Source of the DNA: Pseudomonadota bacterium
GTDB taxonomy: Bacteria > Pseudomonadota > Gammaproteobacteria > Steroidobacterales > Steroidobacteraceae
Assembly (NCBI GenBank): GCA_018241505.1
Contig: JAFEDS010000016.1
Location: forward strand, 62,001 to 126,000
Direction of reading: 5' to 3'
DNA: 64,000 nt
Shown: piece by piece, positions 1-7,300 of the stretch
How positions within the stretch are numbered: the first letter of the stretch is position 1
Layout of the letters: each line of letters begins with the position of its first letter
The notes under the pieces: model-generated
Databases searched by the model: none
What the model saw: only the letters and a program-made list of their open reading frames with translations
What the model was told of the DNA's origin: nothing
Position numbers and translations under genes: made by a program

Positions 1-153
1 GGTGATCAGCAGGTAGGGTTCGTTGCACAAGACGAAGGCGCAGTAGCGCGACCGCATGAGCGACTGTGCATCGGGCGCGGGCGCGCCGGCGTGCCAGGGA
101 CCGCAACACTGCGAATAAGGGCGGGTCGAACCGCAGGGACAAGGGGTGCTCAT
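1..153 (-). CDS. ychJ: YchJ-like SEC-C motif protein (partial, N-terminus only)
   Basis: The 51 N-terminal codons read off the left edge. The protein begins [17 protein letters not shown] and continues with [17 protein letters not shown], the typical opening of the YchJ/UPF0225 family: a SEC-C zinc-binding CPCGS...CC segment followed by an LMRSRY(S/C)AF motif. SEC-C motifs bind a single zinc ion; the role of YchJ is not established. The ATG is at 153-151, and the 85 bases to the next gene, on the other strand, form a divergent promoter region. The C-terminal domain lies outside the window, so completeness cannot be judged. Confidence 0.85.
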   Translation of the reverse strand, partial: MSTPCPCGSTRPYSQCCGPWHAGAPAPDAQSLMRSRYCAFVLCNEPYLLIT

Positions 154-238
154 GTCAGCCAGTGTAGTCGGGTTGGCTCTGGACGCTTTCAAAAAAGTGG
201 CCCTTTGGAGCGCCGGTCGGGTCTGAAAACATCAGGCC

Positions 239-778
239 ATGAAAATAACAGCCTCCCTGATGATCCTGGCGGCGCTCGCCACGGCCGGTAGCGCCGGCGC
301 CACCGGCCGTGACGGTCAGCACGACTTCGATTTCCACATTGGCAAATGGAAGACTCATGTCTCGCGACTGCAGCATCCGCTGTCAGGATCGACTACCTGG
401 CTCGAATACGACGGCACCACGGTCGTGAGCAAAGTGTGGAATGGCAAAGCCAACCTGGTGGAGTTGGAAGTTGACGGCCAGGCCGGACATCTCGAGCTGC
501 TGTCGTTGCGGCTCTACAATCCCGAAACCCACCAGTGGGGCCTGAATGTGGCCAGCAGTGGTGGCGGCGAGCTGGGCGTGCCCACCGTGGGCGAGTTCAA
601 AAATGGGCGCGGCGAGTTTTTCGATCACGAAACCTTCAACGGCCGCGCCGTCCTGGTGCGCTTCAGGATCTTCGACATCCAGCCGAGGTCTATCCAATTC
701 GAGCAGGCGTTCTCGGCGGATGAGGGAAAAACCTGGGAAGTGAACTGGCGCGCAACCGACACGCGCACAGCGGAGTAA
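239..778 (+). CDS. secreted protein, DUF1579-like
   Basis: A 179-residue protein with a clear Sec signal peptide: MKITASLMILAALATAGSAG has a short basic start, a hydrophobic core and small residues before a probable cut near residue 21. The mature part opens with HDFDFHIGKWK, then WLEYDGTTVV and a VNWRATDTR ending. This pattern of 'dfdf..GkW..h', alternating beta strands and a C-terminal 'W..t..r' resembles DUF1579-type lipocalin-like proteins. It is probably periplasmic. No catalytic residues are evident and no function is proposed. It is the first gene of a + strand series running to 5.3 kb. Confidence 0.7.
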   Translation: MKITASLMILAALATAGSAGATGRDGQHDFDFHIGKWKTHVSRLQHPLSGSTTWLEYDGTTVVSKVWNGKANLVELEVDGQAGHLELLSLRLYNPETHQWGLNVASSGGGELGVPTVGEFKNGRGEFFDHETFNGRAVLVRFRIFDIQPRSIQFEQAFSADEGKTWEVNWRATDTRTAE

Positions 779-821
779 ACCTTCCGCCGGTCAGGATTTG
801 TGGACGACTACCGCAGCGTGG

Positions 822-837
822 TGTGATGATGATCGCA
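822..837. promoter_or_regulatory. CRP-like half-conserved palindrome
   Basis: TGTGA-N6-TCGCA matches the CRP consensus TGTGA-N6-TCACA at nine of ten positions. It lies 22 bases before the ATG at 860. It is so close to the start codon that it would repress rather than activate if used. A chance match is quite possible. Confidence 0.25.
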
Positions 838-859
838 CTCACCCGCGGGAACCCTCCAC

Positions 860-1168
860 ATGCAACAGATCGTAGTGCTGTTCAACCTCAGGCCCGGTAT
901 CAGCGCATCCGACTACGAGGCCTGGGCGAAGCGCGTTGACATACCGACGGTCGGTGGCCTCAAAAGCATCGCGTCATTCAGCGTCCTCAAATCAACATCG
1001 CTGCTGGGATCCTCTGCCCCGCCTCCGTTTCAGTACATTGAAATCATAGGCATACACGACATGACTGCCTTCGGCGCGGATATTGCCACCGCGCAGATGC
1101 AGCGGGTTGCAGCGCAGTTCGGCAGCTTCGCCGACGCGATATTCATCAACACCGCGCCCCTGGCCTGA
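860..1168 (+). CDS. REDY-like protein, HapK family
   Basis: A 102-residue cytoplasmic protein starting MQQIVVLFNLRPG, with YEAWAKRVDIPTV near residues 16-28 and SFSVLKSTSLLG near 37-48. This arrangement (YE.WA...D.PTV followed by a strand and 'LLG') is typical of the REDY-like HapK family, ferredoxin-fold dimeric proteins named after the hap prodigiosin-type pigment cluster. Their biochemical role is poorly known, and members often accompany SDR oxidoreductases in catabolic clusters. The next gene starts 11 bases downstream and is an SDR, so the two are probably co-transcribed and may act on the same compound. Confidence 0.7.
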   Translation: MQQIVVLFNLRPGISASDYEAWAKRVDIPTVGGLKSIASFSVLKSTSLLGSSAPPPFQYIEIIGIHDMTAFGADIATAQMQRVAAQFGSFADAIFINTAPLA

Positions 1169-1179
1169 GGGCAGCCGCC

Positions 1180-2019
1180 ATGAACGAAGCTGCAAACAGC
1201 CGGGTGGCCGTGGTCACCGGCGCGGGTCGCCGCGGCGGACTGGGCGCGGCCATTGCGCGCAGGCTCGCCAACGAAGGTTGTCATGTCGTGTTGTCTGATA
1301 TCGGCGCGTCGGCGGATGCCACGACTCCGGAATCGATGATCGCAGCCCGCGAAGAGATGCAGGCACTGGCCGCCGACCTGGCGGATGAGTCGGGAATGGG
1401 GGTGGTGCCGTTTGAATGCGATGTGCGCAACGCGACCCGCATGAACGAGCTGGCCCAATTCGCCCGGCGCGAGCTGGGCTCGCTCGACATCTGGGTCAAC
1501 AATGCCGGCATTGGTTATCTCATGAAGCCGCTGCTCGACATGCGGGATGAGGAGTGGCGCGCGGTCATTGATGTCAACCTCACAGGGTGTTTCAACGGCA
1601 TCCAGGCCGCCGCACGCGTCATGATTCCGCAGGGCACCGGCGGTCGCATCATCAACGTCGCGAGCCAGGCCGCCAAGTCCGGCTTCCCGTTCGCGGCAGC
1701 CTACTGCGCTTCCAAACACGGCCTCGTCGGCCTGGTGCGCTCGGCCGCTATCGAGCTGGGCCAACATCGCATTACCGTCAACAATGTCTGTCCCAATCAC
1801 GTCACCACCGGGCTCGGCGCCTGGCAGAACGAGTACTTCTCCAAGAAGCTGGGCCTGACGCTCGAGCAGTACCTCGAGCAGATGACCCGGCGGATTCCCA
1901 TGCAACGCCGCGGCCTGCCCGAGGACACGGCCAATGCCGTGGCCTTTCTGTGCTCGGCGCAGGCCGGCTATATCACCGCGGAATCCATGAATGTATCCGG
2001 CGGAGAAGAGCCGCATTGA
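1180..2019 (+). CDS. short-chain dehydrogenase/reductase (SDR)
   Basis: A 279-residue NAD(P)-dependent oxidoreductase of the classical SDR family. The Rossmann nucleotide motif is TGAGRRGGLG near residues 13-22, the NNAG motif follows near 107-110, and the catalytic Ser...Tyr-x3-Lys is visible as the ASQ segment plus YCASK. The tail AESMNVSGGEEPH matches the usual 'G..l.vdGG' end. Substrate cannot be read from the sequence. The gene follows the HapK-like gene by 11 bases and precedes a methyltransferase by about 100 bases, which suggests a shared catabolic or tailoring pathway. Confidence 0.85.
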   Translation: MNEAANSRVAVVTGAGRRGGLGAAIARRLANEGCHVVLSDIGASADATTPESMIAAREEMQALAADLADESGMGVVPFECDVRNATRMNELAQFARRELGSLDIWVNNAGIGYLMKPLLDMRDEEWRAVIDVNLTGCFNGIQAAARVMIPQGTGGRIINVASQAAKSGFPFAAAYCASKHGLVGLVRSAAIELGQHRITVNNVCPNHVTTGLGAWQNEYFSKKLGLTLEQYLEQMTRRIPMQRRGLPEDTANAVAFLCSAQAGYITAESMNVSGGEEPH

Positions 2020-2048
2020 TGCACCTGCGATGAAAATATACCTTTCTA

Positions 2049-2076
2049 TTGCAGGGGTAAATGAAAAGTATAGAAT
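2049..2076 (+). promoter_or_regulatory. candidate sigma-70 promoter before the methyltransferase
   Basis: In the 99-base gap after the SDR gene there is an unusually AT-rich stretch with TTGCAG (2049-2054) and TAGAAT (2071-2076), 16 bases apart. It could give the methyltransferase its own transcription start. This is motif reading only. Confidence 0.3.
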
Positions 2077-2118
2077 GATTGCCACGCACAGTTGCGCGAC
2101 TGCCGCGGGGATACGGGC

Positions 2119-3300
2119 ATGCCATTCGAATTGCGTCACGATCTTGCGGCCGAGGCAGACCGGGATACGTCCGCGCGCCAGGATTTTGTCTCCCAACTTC
2201 GCGGCTACATTCTCAATGACATGGCAGCGGCCATGCGCGACAGCTACGAAAGCCGCGTCCTGCCTGCGTTTCAACGAGCTCACGGGCGCGCGCCGCAGAC
2301 ACAGGATGAAGTCCATGCCGCCATGCGCTCGAATACCAGCTTCAAGTTCTATAGCTCGGTCCGCTACAACGCCCAGGAGATGGTCTGGCGCTCGGTAATG
2401 CCCGCGGCGACACAGTCGCTGCCGAAGCTCGAGGCGAAGATCCGTTTGCTCAGTGGCAAGTCCGGTGGCAGCCTGACGCTGGATCCGCAGCTAACAGTAC
2501 CTGAAAATGTCGCCGACCTTCCGGTGCACCTGATGCCAGGGGGCTACGCCCCCTCGGACAGCCCGCTCGCCGGCGCAATCTACGACCACGGACTCGCGGT
2601 CTTCTCGGCCGGTTTCATGGGCCGCGACCTCGATGACATCGGCCTGTCGATGTCCAACTATGTGAAACACCGCTACCCGGACTTCAAACCCACGCGAATA
2701 CTGGATTGCGGCTCGACGGTCGGACACAACGCCGCCCCCTGGGCCCGCACGTTCCCGAATGCCGAAGTACACGCAATCGATGTTTCGGCCGCTACCGTCA
2801 CGTACGGGCACGGGCGCGCCGAGAGTCTCGGCCTGCCCGTCCATTTCCGGCAGATGGATGCTACGAACCTCAAATATGCCGACGACTGGTTCGATGTTGT
2901 ATTCACGTCCATGTTTCTGCACGAGCTGTCAGTGCGCGATATCCAGAAGTTCTTTCAGGAAGCACACCGGGTACTGCGCCCGGGCGGGATGTTGATCAAC
3001 ATGGAGCTGCCGCCCAACCGCGAGCTCGCGCCCTACGATCAGTTCTACCTGGACTGGGACTCGTACTACAACATGGAGCCCTACTACCGCACCTTCCGCG
3101 ATCAGAATCCCGAAGACCTGGTGCAAGCCGGCGGCTTCGCCGGGTCCGACTATTTCCAGTTCACGGTGCCGCAGTTTTCCTACATGGACGAGGCGGATTT
3201 CGCAGCGGCGGTCCATGCGCCATCCCGGATCGACGGCGACACTGGACGCCTGTCCGCCAGCCTGCAATGGTTCGGATTCGGGGCCTGGAAGCGCGAATGA
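2119..3300 (+). CDS. class I SAM-dependent methyltransferase
   Basis: A 393-residue protein. The start at 2119 (MPFELRHDLA) has GGGGAT about 8 bases upstream; an in-frame codon at 2092 would only add unconserved residues. The N-terminal ~180 residues are an unrecognised helical region. The C-terminal half is a Methyltransf_11-type domain: motif I ILDCGSTVGHNA with the acidic residue of VHAIDVS (near residues 194-225), then QMDATNLKYADDWFDVV, and HRVLRPGGMLINME. It should transfer a methyl group from SAM to a small molecule, substrate unknown. Its stop overlaps the next start (ATGA), implying translational coupling. Confidence 0.8.
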   Translation: MPFELRHDLAAEADRDTSARQDFVSQLRGYILNDMAAAMRDSYESRVLPAFQRAHGRAPQTQDEVHAAMRSNTSFKFYSSVRYNAQEMVWRSVMPAATQSLPKLEAKIRLLSGKSGGSLTLDPQLTVPENVADLPVHLMPGGYAPSDSPLAGAIYDHGLAVFSAGFMGRDLDDIGLSMSNYVKHRYPDFKPTRILDCGSTVGHNAAPWARTFPNAEVHAIDVSAATVTYGHGRAESLGLPVHFRQMDATNLKYADDWFDVVFTSMFLHELSVRDIQKFFQEAHRVLRPGGMLINMELPPNRELAPYDQFYLDWDSYYNMEPYYRTFRDQNPEDLVQAGGFAGSDYFQFTVPQFSYMDEADFAAAVHAPSRIDGDTGRLSASLQWFGFGAWKRE

Positions 3301-3605
3301 GCGATACGCCCAAGAGCCTCCCCGGACGGCGCGAGGCGTTCTTTGAAACTGACGCCATCGACCAGCTCGTGACCATGATGCTGGAAGTTGCGACCGATCA
3401 CTGGGTGTTGCGCGAACGGGTGTTTGTCATTGAAAAGGCCGCGGAGCAACTGGGAATCCGGCTGCACGACGCCGTGGAAGCCTATCAACTCACTGCCGCG
3501 GATCAACAGCTCCTGGCGGCGCAGCGCAGAACCCTGATCGAGAACATCATGCGGTCGGTCAACCGGCCGCACAAGCGTACCCTGCCCATGAACGAGCCGC
3601 CCTGA
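3297..3605 (+). CDS. hypothetical protein coupled to methyltransferase
   Basis: A 102-residue protein starting at the ATG that overlaps the methyltransferase stop by four bases. It reads MSDTPKSLPGRREAFFETD and then predicted amphipathic helices (IDQLVTMMLEVATDHWVLRERVFVIEK is the core region), with a basic, proline-containing tail. There is no signal peptide or membrane segment. I do not recognise the family. The overlap suggests a partner or regulator of the upstream enzyme; the 'WVLRERVFVIE' segment hints at a role in subunit association, which is only a guess. Confidence 0.65.
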   Translation: MSDTPKSLPGRREAFFETDAIDQLVTMMLEVATDHWVLRERVFVIEKAAEQLGIRLHDAVEAYQLTAADQQLLAAQRRTLIENIMRSVNRPHKRTLPMNEPP

Positions 3606-3629
3606 GCGGGTTAACTGGCAATTCCAGTC

Positions 3630-4289
3630 ATGGCGTGGCTACCCCTTCTCGTTTACGTACACATATTGCTCATGGTTTTCTGGATCGGCACGGACGTCGG
3701 GGTGTACCTGGCCGGCCTGCGGTTCATGAACCCCGCGTTGCCGCTGGAGCACCGCACAGCCGTCATCAATCTCGGTATGGTGATCGACCGGATTCCGAGA
3801 GTCTGCTTCGTAGCCATGCTGCCGGTGGGCCTGCAATTGCAAGCCGCCAACGGCGAGCCGGCACTCACGGCGACGGTCATGACTGTTGCCTGGGGGTTGA
3901 GCGCGGTGTGGATTGTGGCCGTGATTGCCGGCATGCGCCTCGCCGGTACATCGCAGGCCCGACCCTGGCACCGGATCGAGCGTTTTTTCCAGCTCGCCTG
4001 CCTGATCGGACTGACCGTGGCCGGCATCGGCGGCCTGAGTGCGCACTGGGCCATCCCCGCCTGGCTGTCCGGCAAGCTCATTGCCTACGGCGCCATCTGC
4101 GGGTTTGTTATTCTTCTGGAGCGCGCCTTCGCACCGGTGATCGGAACTTTCGCCGCCATCACCAGCGACGGCTCGACTGCGGAGCGTGAGGCGAGCCTTC
4201 GGGACGGGATGCGCTGGACCTATGTATGGGTGTTGGCGATCTATCTTGCGGTCCTGGTGAGTGGTTATCTGGGAACCGTCAAACCGTGA
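3630..4289 (+). CDS. integral membrane protein of unknown function
   Basis: A 219-residue protein with about six hydrophobic helices (roughly residues 3-28, 55-70, 78-102, 115-138, 144-165 and 193-213). It opens MAWLPLLVYVHILLMVFWIGTD, a first helix with 'vHi..mv.WiG.d' that recalls CopD/DUF2269-like membrane proteins, where His and Asp lie in the membrane. No transport or catalytic motif is certain. It lies 24 bases after the previous gene and 9 before the LysR gene, so it belongs to the same transcription unit. A transporter or sensor for the pathway substrate is possible. Confidence 0.65.
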   Translation: MAWLPLLVYVHILLMVFWIGTDVGVYLAGLRFMNPALPLEHRTAVINLGMVIDRIPRVCFVAMLPVGLQLQAANGEPALTATVMTVAWGLSAVWIVAVIAGMRLAGTSQARPWHRIERFFQLACLIGLTVAGIGGLSAHWAIPAWLSGKLIAYGAICGFVILLERAFAPVIGTFAAITSDGSTAEREASLRDGMRWTYVWVLAIYLAVLVSGYLGTVKP

Positions 4290-4298
4290 GAAGCTGGC

Positions 4299-5294
4299 AT
4301 GGCCAACAGTGATTTCCCCGAGCGCATTCCCAACATGGAGTTGAAGCAACTGCGGCGCTTCCTGATGGTGGTGGACAAAGGCAGCCTGGCCGCCGCCGCC
4401 CCGGCATTGGGACTGACCCAGCAGGCCCTCGGCGCCGGGATCGCCAAGCTGGAAGAAGAAATGGGAGTCGTGCTGTTCGACCGCGGCCCCGGGGGTGCCA
4501 CGACCCTGACCCCCTATGGCACGCTGCTGATTCGCCACGCCAAGCACATGTTGGCGGCGGCGGATCGTGCGCGTGAAGAGCTCCTTGCATTTCGCGACGC
4601 TCGCGGCGGAAGCGTCTCGATCGGTATCGGGGAGGCTTTCGCGCACGAAGTGATTGCCGATGCGGTGCGCGATTGTCACCGCTCCCGCCCCGAAATCCGC
4701 ATCTCCATTATTGAGGGCTACTCGGAAGTCCTGAAGGAACGCCTGGCCGACGGCGAAATCGACTTCATTGCCGGTGCCGACGTTGCCGCCACCAATGACA
4801 AGATGGAACGTTTCCCGCTTTACAAGGCATCCGATATTGTCATCGCGCGGCCGCAGCACCCCCTGGCGCGCGAGAAAAAACTGACGCTGCGTCAGATGCA
4901 ACACTTCACCTGGATGGCGCCGCGTTCCCGCCCGGCCGATGCCGCGGTGATTGCGGATGCATTCCGGAAGCAGAACCTCGATCCACCGGCGCGATTTATC
5001 TGGACCGATGCCGCCAACGTGGGCATGGACCTGCTGCTGACCGAGGATTTCCTCTTTATGACCTCACCGGCGATCGTGACCAGCGCGCTGCAACGTAAAG
5101 TCATCGTCGCGTTGAACTGCAAGTCACCTACGGTCGAGCGCCGGGTCGGGTTGATTTATCGGCCTGACACCAAGCTGAACCCATCGGCCATTGTGCTGAT
5201 GGATGACATCCGGCACAAAGTACATCAACACATCGACGAGCTGAGTTACGCATTGCCCCTGAATCCCGGCCGACGCGTGGGCGATGCGGCCTGA
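4299..5294 (+). CDS. LysR-family transcriptional regulator
   Basis: A 331-residue LTTR. The DNA-binding domain starts MELKQLRRFLMVVDKGSLAA (from the Met at 4335) and runs through LGLTQQALGAGIAKLEEEMGVVLFDRG, the canonical LysR winged helix; the rest is a periplasmic-binding-like effector domain. Two starts are possible. The ATG at 4299 has GAGAAG just upstream, while the one at 4335 matches the usual family N-terminus but lacks an obvious ribosome site. It is the last gene of the + strand series and meets the oxidoreductase gene tail to tail with 11 bases between. It may control this series or the facing minus-strand operon. Confidence 0.85.
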   Translation: MANSDFPERIPNMELKQLRRFLMVVDKGSLAAAAPALGLTQQALGAGIAKLEEEMGVVLFDRGPGGATTLTPYGTLLIRHAKHMLAAADRAREELLAFRDARGGSVSIGIGEAFAHEVIADAVRDCHRSRPEIRISIIEGYSEVLKERLADGEIDFIAGADVAATNDKMERFPLYKASDIVIARPQHPLAREKKLTLRQMQHFTWMAPRSRPADAAVIADAFRKQNLDPPARFIWTDAANVGMDLLLTEDFLFMTSPAIVTSALQRKVIVALNCKSPTVERRVGLIYRPDTKLNPSAIVLMDDIRHKVHQHIDELSYALPLNPGRRVGDAA

Positions 5295-5305
5295 TCTGCC
5301 GGACC

Positions 5306-7300
5306 TCATACGGCGATTCCTGCGCGGTAGCCGTCAGCCGTGGCGGCCATGACGGATCGCGGCGCGTAACAATCGCCGATTTCCTCCACTGACACGCCAG
5401 CCGCTCGCAGCGGTGTAACCAGAGTGTTGCAGGGCGCTCGGGGAGTCGAGTAAGTCAACAACGCTACGCCGGCGATATCCGTCAACTCGCCCGTGTAGAG
5501 GTTCACGCACCGGACTATTCCTGCTTCCAGGTCCGACCGGACTGACAGCTCCGAGTGCGGCAGGATCGAGATCTGCTTCTGTGCCATGCGCCGATGGATC
5601 CCCAGTGCGCTCACCAGAGGAACATCGCCCGCGATTCTCTCACGGGGAGTGACCAACACGACTCTGTCGAACAGACGGCGGAAAAACTCAGCAGCCGCAT
5701 ACGTTCCCTCGGTGTGATCCATATCGAATAGCACAGCCGTTCCGCCCTGGGGCTCGCGGAAGTCGAGCAGCGAACCAATCACCGAGCGAAGGTCGAGAAT
5801 CGCGCCGTCCGCACGCCACAGCTCGGGCAATGATCGCGGCCAGGTCATGCTCGATCCGCTCGCCATCAACACCCGGTCGGGATTGAGTGACAACACGTCC
5901 TGTACCGTGGACAGAAAGCCGAGCTCAAAGCGAACACCACTCGCCGCGGCGCGCGCGAACTGGTAGTCATAGATGCTCGACAGCGACTCCCCGCCCGGTA
6001 ACTGAGCATGCAATCGGGTCTTACCGCCCACCTGAGCCGAGGCACCGAACACACACACCTCGTGGCCCCGCTCGGCGGCGATCCACGCAGCTTCCAGGCC
6101 CGCAATCCCCGCTCCTACGATTACCACGCGATGCGCGAATGCGGCTTTCGCCGGCCGCCACTCAACTTCACCGGGCAACGCGACCAATGGGTTGTTGTCG
6201 CACGCCAGTGGCTGCTGCTCCACAATCTGGCCCCAGCAGGAGTTGCATGACACACAATAGCGAATATCGGCTGCACGGCCTTGCAGGGCTTTGCGAGGCC
6301 ACGCCGGGTCCGTTATGAGCGCCCGGCCAATCGCAACCAGCTCAGCCTGCCCTCGCGCCAGGATACCCTCCGCTTCGGCCGGATCCGTAATCAACCCCAA
6401 TGCCAGCAGCGGTGTCCCTGACACAGAAGGCTTCAGTTGTGAGATCAGCGGCATCCAGGTTGCCCGCGGCCAATGCATGTCAGGAATGTGCCAGTCGAGC
6501 GTGCGCGCATGGGTCCCTTGGCAAAACGCCGCGTAATCCACCCGTCCCCCGGCGGTTACTTCACGGGCAATGCTCACGGCGAGCACGGGATCGACGCCGC
6601 CGGGCAATCCGTCATCGCCCGGCAGCTTCACACCGATCGCAAACGACGGTCCGCAGGCAGCCCGGATGGCTTCAATGGTTTCCAGCAGAAATCGCAGTCG
6701 AGCCGCGAAGTCTCCTCCATAGTCGTCGTCTCGGGTGTTGGACCACGGCGACAGAAACTGATGGAACAGGTGGCCGTGGCCCGCCGAAATCTCCACGCCT
6801 GAGAAGCCGCAGCGCTCCAGTCTGCGCGCCGATTCCCCGAAATCAGCAACCATCTGCCGGATGTCGGCGATCTCCAGGACATGCGGCACGGTCCATGACA
6901 GGTCATCCGACAAGGCAGACACGCCGAGAGCTCGCGGATTGCGCCCGCGCTCGTGCCGTCCCCGACCGCTATCCTGAATCTGTCCGATCAGCCGGCAATC
7001 GTGGGTTTCGACGGCCGCCGCCCAGCGCTTCAGCTCGTCTGCAAAATCATCGTTCCAGACGCGTACGTAATGACCGCGACTCTGGAGCCTCGCACAGTTG
7101 AGTGGTTCGGTAACTACCGCCCCCGCCCCACCCTCCGCGCGATTCGCGTAGTACTGGATCATCGAGTCGGTCGGACGACTGTCGGTCACGCGCCGCGTGG
7201 TCATCGAGGCGTGAACGATCCGGTTGCGCAGGTTCAGGCGGCCCTGCCGCCAGGCAGACAGCAGAAGCGGATAAGGCGGCGGCAATCTAGTGGCGGCCAC
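5306..7300 (-). CDS. Old Yellow Enzyme-type FMN/Fe-S/FAD reductase
   Basis: A 664-residue enzyme of the 2,4-dienoyl-CoA reductase / trimethylamine dehydrogenase family. Residues ~10-340 are an FMN-binding TIM barrel (VEISAGHGHLFHQFLSP, SNTRDDDYGG). CVSCNSC with a further Cys about 12 residues on (~349-368) is the [4Fe-4S] ligand set. VVIVGAGIAGLEAA (~391-405) starts the FAD/NAD domain. Such enzymes reduce activated C=C bonds or demethylate amines. The GTG start overlaps the 3' end of the TonB receptor gene by 14 bases, so the two are coupled; the substrate is presumably what the receptor imports. Confidence 0.85.
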   Translation of the reverse strand: MAATRLPPPYPLLLSAWRQGRLNLRNRIVHASMTTRRVTDSRPTDSMIQYYANRAEGGAGAVVTEPLNCARLQSRGHYVRVWNDDFADELKRWAAAVETHDCRLIGQIQDSGRGRHERGRNPRALGVSALSDDLSWTVPHVLEIADIRQMVADFGESARRLERCGFSGVEISAGHGHLFHQFLSPWSNTRDDDYGGDFAARLRFLLETIEAIRAACGPSFAIGVKLPGDDGLPGGVDPVLAVSIAREVTAGGRVDYAAFCQGTHARTLDWHIPDMHWPRATWMPLISQLKPSVSGTPLLALGLITDPAEAEGILARGQAELVAIGRALITDPAWPRKALQGRAADIRYCVSCNSCWGQIVEQQPLACDNNPLVALPGEVEWRPAKAAFAHRVVIVGAGIAGLEAAWIAAERGHEVCVFGASAQVGGKTRLHAQLPGGESLSSIYDYQFARAAASGVRFELGFLSTVQDVLSLNPDRVLMASGSSMTWPRSLPELWRADGAILDLRSVIGSLLDFREPQGGTAVLFDMDHTEGTYAAAEFFRRLFDRVVLVTPRERIAGDVPLVSALGIHRRMAQKQISILPHSELSVRSDLEAGIVRCVNLYTGELTDIAGVALLTYSTPRAPCNTLVTPLRAAGVSVEEIGDCYAPRSVMAATADGYRAGIAV

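Noticed and set aside
1030-2316. Long open frame on the minus strand opposite the SDR gene
   Set aside because: The SDR motifs are clear on the + strand; the reverse frame has shadow composition and no ribosome site.
3639-4904. Long open frame on the minus strand (about 420 codons)
   Set aside because: It is antisense to the membrane protein and LysR genes, has no recognisable motif and is rich in Gly/Arg/His as expected from reverse reading of GC-rich coding DNA.
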